A stretch of 64,000 nucleotides of DNA from CAYNRE01 sp964399535 (GTDB taxonomy: Bacteria > Planctomycetota > Planctomycetia > Pirellulales > CAYNRE01): the NCBI GenBank assembly GCA_964399535.1, contig CAYNRE010000009.1, positions 248,001-312,000 on the forward strand. Direction: 5' to 3'. Position 1 is the stretch's first letter, and every line of letters starts with the position of its first letter. The notes under the pieces were generated by a model that ran no database searches, was not told where the DNA came from, and worked only from the letters and a program-made list of their open reading frames with translations. Shown here one piece after another: positions 8,601 to 17,600 of this stretch. The translations under genes and the position numbers were made by a program.

Positions 8601-11600
8601 CGACTTGGACGGGCGGCCTGGCGGCGCCTACGACTACTGGTTCCAGGTCGGCGAGACCCTGTTCGTCGACAAGGCGGCCGACGGCACCAGCGGCCCGGCC
8701 GGTTCGCCCGGCAATCCGTACCGCACGATCGACCAGGCCCTGGCCGCGGCCCAGCCGAACCAGATCGTGCGGGTCGTCGGCAACGGCGGAGCCGACGGGC
8801 GGCTCGACACCCCGGCCGATGCCTTGGCCTACGAGCTGGGGCGCGACGCCGGCTTCAACGCCCTGGCCGATGGCGACTCGCTGCTCGTGCCGCGCGGGGT
8901 AACGCTGATGGTCGATTCCGGCGCGGTGGTCAAGCTGCTGCGCACCAATATCGATCTGGGCACTTCGGCGCCCGACGTGAATCGCGCCGAGGGCGCGCTC
9001 CAGATTCTGGGCACCCCCGCGGCCAAGGTCTATCTGACCTCGTTCCACAACGATGCCCTGGGGCAAGACAGCGACCCGCTTCCCCATGTGCCCCTGCCGG
9101 CCGACTGGGGCGGGCTGGTGCTGCGGGCCGACTCGGACCGCGAAGGCCAGGGCATCTTCCTGAATTACATCAACCAGGCCGAGATCAGCTTCGGCGGCGG
9201 CAACGTCGTCGTCGATTCCATCGAGCAGCCCTTCGCGTCGGTCTTCCTGGCCGAGAGCCGCCCCACGCTCACCAACTTGCTCATCAAACAAGGCGCGGGA
9301 GAAGCGATTTCCGCCGACCCGGAAAGCTTCGCCGAATCGCACTTCGACACGGCCGCTTACCGGGTCGACTACGACCGGGTCGGCCCGCAGGTGCGCCATG
9401 TGCTGCTCGACGACAACTCGATCAACGGCCTGTTCGTGCGCGTGGTAACGCCCAGCGTGTCCGGCGTGATCAACAAGGTCGACGTACCGGCCCGCTTCGA
9501 CGATTACGACATCGTCCACGTGATCGGCGAAAGCCTGCTGATCCAGGGGAACCCGGCCGGGCCCCTCTTGCAAGGCGGCACCCTCGTGGCCCGCCCCAGC
9601 GGTCGGTTGGCCATCGACCCTGGCGTGGTCGTCAAGCTGGCCGGGTCGCGGATCGAAACCGAGATGGGCGCCCAGCTCATCGCCGAAGGCTTGCCCGGCA
9701 AACAGGTGATCTTTACCTCGCTGGCCGACGACCGCTACGGCGCCGGCGGCACCTTCGACACGAATCAGGACGGGCTGTTCTTTAGCCCCGACCCCGATTT
9801 CGGGACCCCGGTGCCGAAGCCGGGCGACTGGGCCGGCCTGGTCTTGGGACCGCTCTCGAAGGCCAACCTGGACTACGCCGTGGTCACTTTCGGCGGCGGC
9901 GCCGCTAGCGTCGAGGGAAGCCTGGACCAGTTCAACGCGCTGGAGATCTACCAGGCCGAGGCGCGGATCGCGCATTCGATCGTCGAAAACAACGCCAGCG
10001 GCAAGTCGATCAGCAACCGGGCTGGCCGAGGCAGCAACGAGGCGGCCGCCATCTTCGTCCGCGGGGCCCAGCCCGAGTTAATCGCCAATATCGTGCGCGA
10101 CAACACGGGGCCGGCCGTCACCATCGACGTCAACGCGCTGAACTTCCGGCCCCACGCCGACTCGGGCCGCACCACCGGGCAGTTCGACGCCCTGGTCGGT
10201 TACGCCAACAATGTCGGCCCGCTGCTCCGCGGCAACCGGCTGGAAAACAACGACTTGAATGCGCTCTTGGTCCGCGGAGCCACGCTGACCACCGAGAGCG
10301 TCTGGGACGATACCGACATCGTCCACGTGCTTCAGAGCGAGGTCGTGGTGCAAAACCACCACACCTACAGCGGGCTGAAGCTGACCAGCCGGCCGGGCGA
10401 GAGCCTGGTGGTGAAGCTGCAAACCACGAACTCGACCAACGAGGCCGGCCTGACGGCGGCGGGCCGCCCCCTGGATATCACCGACCGCATCGGCGGTTCG
10501 GTGCAGCTTTTGGGTCTGCCGGGGGCCCCCGTGGTACTCACCGCACTGGCCGACGATTCGGTCGGGGCGGGGCTCGATCCCGACGGGCGCCCCCTGGTCG
10601 ACACCAACAACGACGGCACTCCGGCTTCGGGCAGCGGTGCGTCGCCGGGCGCCTGGCGGAGCGTGCGGTTCGACAATTTCTCCAACGATCGCAACGTGGC
10701 CCTGGTGCTTGAGGAAGAGCCCTCCTACGGGGCCGACGCCGAACTCAACGCGCTGCCCAACCAGGCCCAGTACCTGGGCGAGCTCGCGGCCAGCGAACTG
10801 GCCAGCGACGACAATCGCCGGCTGGGCTACGAAGTTCGCGGAGCCATCCGCGAAGGAAGCCCCGGCGACGTGGACATCTACAGCTTCAAGGGGGTCGCCG
10901 GCACCCAGGTCTGGTTCGATATCGACCGCACGGCCATGGACCTGGACCTGGTGCTCGAACTGATCGACGCCAATGGCGTGGTGCGAGCCGTGTCGAACGA
11001 CAATCTCTCGGGCGACCTGTATTCGAACAATCCCCGCGATCCGTACCTGGCCGGGTTCACCCTTTACGGAACCCCCGGCACCCTGGGCACCTACCTGGTC
11101 CGAGTCCGCTCGAACAGCTCGAACCTTGCTCAGCTAAACGGTGGCCTGACCGATGGCAGCTACATGCTGCAGATTCGCTTGAGCGCCACCGACGAAATGC
11201 CCGGCTCGACCGTGCGGCTGGCCGACATTCGCTATGCCACCAACGGTGTCGAGGCCCTGGGCATGCCGCAACATTCGCCGCTGTTGGGCGAATCGGCCAG
11301 CGCCATCAACGAGGCGGTTTCGCCGCCGGTGCTGATCAACAACTCCTTCGATTCGGCGGTGGACCTGGGCAACCTGCTGGAGAGCGACCGCTCGGTGCTC
11401 TCGGCCGCGGGTGCGATCATTTCCAACGAAGAGAACTGGTACAAGTTCACGATCGACATCAAAGCCATTCAGCGAATTACCGGCGGCAGTGACGGCGAGT
11501 TGACCTGGGCCACGGTGCTGGATCTCGACTACGCCGACGGGCTGCTGCGGCCTGACCTGACCTTGTCGGTGTTCGACTCGACCGGAACGCTGATCTACAT

Positions 11601-14600
11601 CGGCCGCGATTCCAACATCGCCGAAGACCGGGTCCGCATCGGCGTCGATGCCGACAACACCGACATGAATCGCGGCAGCTTTGGAACCCGCGATCCGTAC
11701 CTGGGCTCCACGCAACTGCGCACCGGGCAAACCTACTATGTGGCCGTGGGCACCAACGGGCGGCTGCCCGCCATTCTCAATGGCACCATCACCTCGGCGG
11801 CGGTCGATCCCACGGTGCGGCTAGAGCCGGTTTCCGGGGTATTGCGCGTGGTCGAGGACCATATCGGCGTCACCGGGTACACCTCGGGAGTGGCCGAGGT
11901 GGGCGCCACGGCCAAGGTTTCAACCGCCGGGCTGCTACCCATCAACTCGACGACCGAGCTGGCGCTCGCGGTTGAGCCGTTTAAGTTCTCCGACCTGGGC
12001 TTGTATGTCGCCAATCCCATCACGGTCGCTCAGGGGCTACCGGTCGACGGCAACATGCCGACCAATCTCAGCTCGCAAGGTACCGACCAGCAGCAGATTC
12101 GCGACATTACGATGCGCAGCGACGGCCGGCTGTTCGCCTACCAAGCGCTGACCGGACAAGACAACACGGCCGGCCGACTGGTGGAAATCCGCGTCGACGA
12201 CGGCACGCTGACCGTGGTGGGCAACGATTCGATCCAGAACAACATCTTGAATACCGACAACGTCGACGGGCTGAGCTTCCGCAACATCGGCCAACAGGCC
12301 GCCGACGGCGGCGACCAGGCCCCGCGGTACGAGCTTTATTACTCGGTGCGCGGCGCGAGCGGTTCGGTGCTTTTCCGCGCCAGCCCCACGACCGGCGCGG
12401 CCTCGGAAGCGACCCCGCTGGGGCGGATCGGCCCCATGAACACGACCGGCACGGTCAGCGGCCTGGCCTGGCTCGACGCCAACAACGACGGCATCGACGA
12501 CCAACTCTGGGGTGTAAGCACCGCGGGAAACATTTTCCGCATCGATCCCACCACGGGCGGCGTTTCCGGGTCGGTCGCCATTGCCGGCGCGCCGCTGTTT
12601 GCCGGCGTAACGCGCGGCCCGCAGAACCTGAACAACGGCGATCTGGCACACACCCTGTTCGCCATGACCACCAATGGCCGGCTGTACGCCTTCGATACCA
12701 CCACAGGGCAGTTGCGGACCGACCTGTTCAACGGCGCCCAGTTCATACAAGTCACCGCCACGCAGGTCACGGGCGTGGCCTTTTCGCCGCTCGATTTCAA
12801 TCTCTGGCACCCCACGCTTCGCCGTCGGAGCGACGTGGGCCACGGTATCAACACCGCGCCCGATTCCAGCCGGGAAGGGCTTGGCCCGCGCGGGTTGATC
12901 CCCGTGGGAGCAGCGAATCAGAACATCGTCGAACGCGAGGGAGGAGCCAGCTTTTACTTCGGTCTCGAACAAACCACGGGCGAAGCCATCCGGTATTCCG
13001 ACCAGGCCGGCCAGTATGGCGTGCTCTCCCAGAGCTACCAGGCCGCGCTCGCCTCGAACCCGCTGATCGGCAACAACTACAATCTGCCGGGGGGAGCCAA
13101 GGGAACGCTGAAGACGCAGACCTTCAGTCTGGCTGGTTCGGTCTACGACGATAAGCCGACCCTGTATTTCAACTACTACCTGAATTCGCAGAATGCCCGC
13201 GGCGGAACCGACCCCTCCTCCGGAACGGGCAATATGCTCGACAGCGCCCGGGTCTTCATCTCCACCGACGGCGGCCAATCGTGGCAAATGCTGGCCACGA
13301 ACAACGCGGCCCGGGGTCGTAGCGCCAGCGATTCGGAATTGCCGGAATACTGGACCGCCTCGGCCCGGCCTGGCGACGCCATCGGCGGCGGGGCGCTCGA
13401 CAGTCGGCAGCAGATTCAAGAACTGTTTGACGACGAAACCAACTCGGGGGTCTGGCGCCAGGCGCGGATCGACCTGGGCAACTACGCCGGCCAGTCGAAC
13501 CTGATGCTGCGGTTCGATTTCAGCACCGCCGGCACGATGAGCCAACCAGGCCTGCCGGGAGACAACTTCGGCAATGCAGGCTCGATTCAGCGGGCTCAGG
13601 CCAACGAGTTCGAGGGCTTTTATGTCGACGACCTGATCATCGGTTATGCCGAACGCGGCGAAATGGTCACGCGCACGGCGGGCGCCGTCGGAGGTGGACC
13701 GAACACCGACTTCATCAATCTGCCCGTCAATACCCGCCCCGACGCGGTCAAACCCGTGCCCACCGGTGTCTTTCAGTTGGAGGTTCGTCGCGGGGTGGAA
13801 ACCGGCGCCGTGGCCCTCAAGCCGCTCAAGGGAATCGTCGTCACCAGCCCCCAGAACACCAACACCAGCCCCACGGGCGAGGGCGGTCGCATCGTCGATC
13901 GCAATATCCCCCGCGATATCGGTCAGATCATCATCGAATCGACCCAGATCTCGTTCGCCAGCCAGTCGGGCATCGTCGTCGACGCCGCCGAGCGGGGGCT
14001 CGACAGCGACAACCCCCATCCCGGCTCGGTTCGCGTACTCCGCGAACTGAACCGCGACCAACTCGTGCCGGGCGTGACCATCAAGAACAACCTGATCGTG
14101 GGGGCCCAGGGAAGCGCGATTCGCTTCAGCGGTGAACCTCGCCTGGCCGATCTGCCCGACGGCGCGGTCCCCTTCGGCCGCATCGTGAACAACACCATTT
14201 ACGGCGGCGAGCAGCCGGCCGGCATCGGGCTAAGCATTACCGAGTATGCCAGCCCCACGGTGATGAACAACATTTTCGCCAACCTGGCCACCGGGGTTCA
14301 GTTCGATTTCAGCCCGGGGGTGGCCGCCACGGTTTTGACCGGAAACGTGTATCACCAAAACGGCGCGAACACCGTGGGGGGCCCCACGGAAACCTTCGCC
14401 CTGCAAGTCGCCGCGGGGACCCCGCTGTTCGTCGATCCCGACGCCGGCAATTTCAATCTGGCCACCCAGTCGCGGGCCATCGACGCCTCGGTCAACAGCC
14501 TGCAGGATCGCCCCTCGCTGACCACGGTGACCGCCTCGATCAATATGCCTGCTTCGGCCATCCTGGCGCCCGACCGCGATCTGTTCGGGCGGCTGCGGGC

Positions 14601-17600
14601 CGACGACCCCAGCGTGGCCCCCTTCCCCGGGCTGGGTTCCAACGTGTTCAAAGACCGCGGGGCGATCGAGGCGCTCGATCCGGCCCGGGTTGGCGCGCTA
14701 TTGATCGCCGATGCCTCGGTTCTCGAGGGCGACGTCGGCACGCGCGACCTGGCCTTCACCGTGGTGCTGAGTGCTCCGAGCACCCAGCCCGTGCGCGTTT
14801 CGTACAACACGGCCTCGGCGACCGCCACGGCCGGTAGCGATTTCCTGCCGGTCAGCGGCACCTTGCTCTTCGCCCCCGGTCAAACCACGAAAACGATCGT
14901 GGTTCCCATCCTGGGCGATACGCTGGGCGAGCAGGATGAAACCTTCCTGGTGAATTTGACCGCGCCGGAAAACGCCACGCTGGTCGATAGCCAGGCCACC
15001 GGCACCATTTTGAACGACGATCCGATCTTGCCCTCGTTCCTCATCGACAGCATCGCCACCGACGAGGGCAACGGCGGCACCACGCCGTTTGTGTTTACCG
15101 TCACTCTGGCCGCGGCGGCCACGACCGAGGTACGGGTCTCCTACGCCACCTCGAACGGCACGGCCAGCACCCCCGGCGACTACCAGCCGGCCAATGGCAC
15201 CTTGGTCTTCGCCGCCGGCGAACTGAGCAAGACCATTACGGTCAACGTGGTTGGCGACCGCACGGTTGAGCCCAACGAAACCTTCTTCGTCAACCTGTCG
15301 AATCCGGTGGGGGCCACGATCACCACCAGCCAGGGCGTGGGCACCATTCACAACGACGACGAGCCGGGCACGATCGGCGGCCCTGTCGGCAGCGAGTTCC
15401 AGGTCAATACCACGGTGGCCGGCAACCAGCGGCAACCCACCGTGGGCATGGGGCCAACCGGCGCCTTCGTCGTGGTTTACACCAGCTTCGACGCCAGCGG
15501 CGAAGGCAATATCATCGCCCGGGGTTACGGACCCGAGGGAGTGCCGCTCACTCCCGAGCGCACGGTGAACGGCTTCGTACTCGGCGATCAGCAGCAGCCC
15601 GACGTGGCGGTCGACGCCCTGGGCAACTTCGTGGTGGTTTGGTCGGGCCGGGGCTCGGGCGACGACCAAGGTATTTTCGCCCAGCGCTTCAACAGCGCCG
15701 GCGTGCCGCAGGGTGGCCCGATCCTGGTGAACAATTTCACGCCGGGCCGCCAGGCCCAACCCTCGGTGGCGATGGATGCCGACGGCGATTTCGTGGTCGC
15801 CTGGACCAGCTACGATCAGGGGATCGTGCTGGCCCAGCGTTTCGATGCCGATGGAACGCCCGAAGGGGCCAAGGTGCAGGCCTCGACCGGGCCGTTGCAA
15901 ACCTCGCCCGCGCCCCAGGTGGCCACCGACGTGGCCGGCAACTTCCTGGTGGTCTGGGGCGGCGTGCAAAACGGCCGGCAACAAATCCTGGGCCAGGCCT
16001 TCCGCTTCGACTCGGTGCCCCTGGGAAGCTTCTTCCTGATCAACGATCTGTCGGCCATCGATCCCCAGGTAACTCCCGACGTGGCGGGCCGTGGCTTTGG
16101 CGAGTTCTTCGTCACCTGGGCCTCGAATAGCGCGGCCGGCTCGTCCGAAATCTTTGCCCGCCGCTACCGCAACTTCAGCCCTATCTCGAGCGTGTTCCAG
16201 GTCAACCAAACGACGGTTGGAACCCAAAGCGAACCCAGCGTGGCCATGGACCTGGTGGGCAACACCCTGGTCGCCTGGACCTCGTTCGGCCAGGACGGCA
16301 GCGGGCGGGGCATTTACTCGCGGGTTTACAATCCGGCTGGCACCAGCATCTCGGGCAATGCCGATCAGCGGGTGAATTCGACCACCACGGGCGACCAATT
16401 CGAGCCGGCCGTGGCGATCTCGCCGACGGGCAGCGGACGCATGGTCGTCGCCTGGACCGGCCCCGATGCGGCCGGCCAAGGAGTATTCGCCCAGCGGCTG
16501 GAGTACGATTTCAGCGCGGCCGCCTCGTCGGGTCCGTCGTTCAGTTTGCCCACCAATTTCAACGTTTCCGAGGGCCAAACGGCCGTCTTTCAACCCAGCG
16601 CCGCCACCTCAAGCACGGCGGGGGTGCGTTACAGCCTGGGGATCAACGCCCCCAGCGGCGCCACCATCGACCCGATTACGGGGCGCTTCGAGTGGCAACC
16701 AACCGACAACCAGCAGAGCGTGGTTCCCATTACGGTGATCGCCACCGATTTGGGCCCCGGCCAGCCAGCCACGATTCGCAACGTGGCCCTGCACGTGGGC
16801 AATGCGCCTCCCTCGTCGCAGTGGTCGGCCGCCAACCAGTTGCGGGCCGGCTCGCCGCAAACCATTCGGCTTTCCGCCACCGACGCGGGAAGCCTCGATC
16901 AGGCCGGCCAGTTTACCTATGAGATCGACTGGAACGGCGACGGACTGTTCGACCAAACGGTGGTCGGTACCGGCGATGCCCAGGTGGTCCACACGTTTGC
17001 CGCCGCGGGCAACTACCCGGTCCAGGTGCGAGCCACCGACAAAGATGGCGCCACGGGGCCGAGTTGGACCGCGCTGGCCACGGTGCTCTCCTCAGAGGTT
17101 GTGCCCCCCGTGGCCCTGGGATCGCTTAGCCAGCTGTCGCGGCTGGCCCCCGAACTGAACCGCACCTCGAGCGACTACACCTTTACCGCCAGCCGCACCG
17201 GACTCGCCTCCGCGGTCTGGTCGCTGCCGGCCGCCGGTATCGACGCCCAACTGGTGCTCTTCGACAACGGCAGTGAAATCGCCCGCGGCACCCTCACCGG
17301 TTCCACCATTCGGCTCGACGCGCCGGTCGTGGCGGGCCGTGGCTATACCCTGCAGGTAACGTACTTCGACTCGTCGGGCGCCACCTCGCAGGGGCAACTG
17401 CAACTCTTGAATCTGCTGGGGCGCAATGGTTCAGCGGTGACGATCGAGGGAACGCCGGCCGACGACGTATTCGACCTGGTGGTCGGCAGCCAGTGGGAAC
17501 TGTCGCTGAACGGTCTGGACTATCGCTTCGACCGCACCCAGGTTACCAGCGTCGCCATTACGGGCACCGGCAACGCCGATCGCTTGAACCTGACGGGCTC

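Noticed and set aside
7921..16593. Several very long open frames on the minus strand opposite the giant gene (for example 7921-9975, 12037-14061, 14698-16593)
   Set aside because: They are complementary shadows of a GC-rich gene with strong third-position bias. They show no conserved domain, ribosome site or sensible composition.
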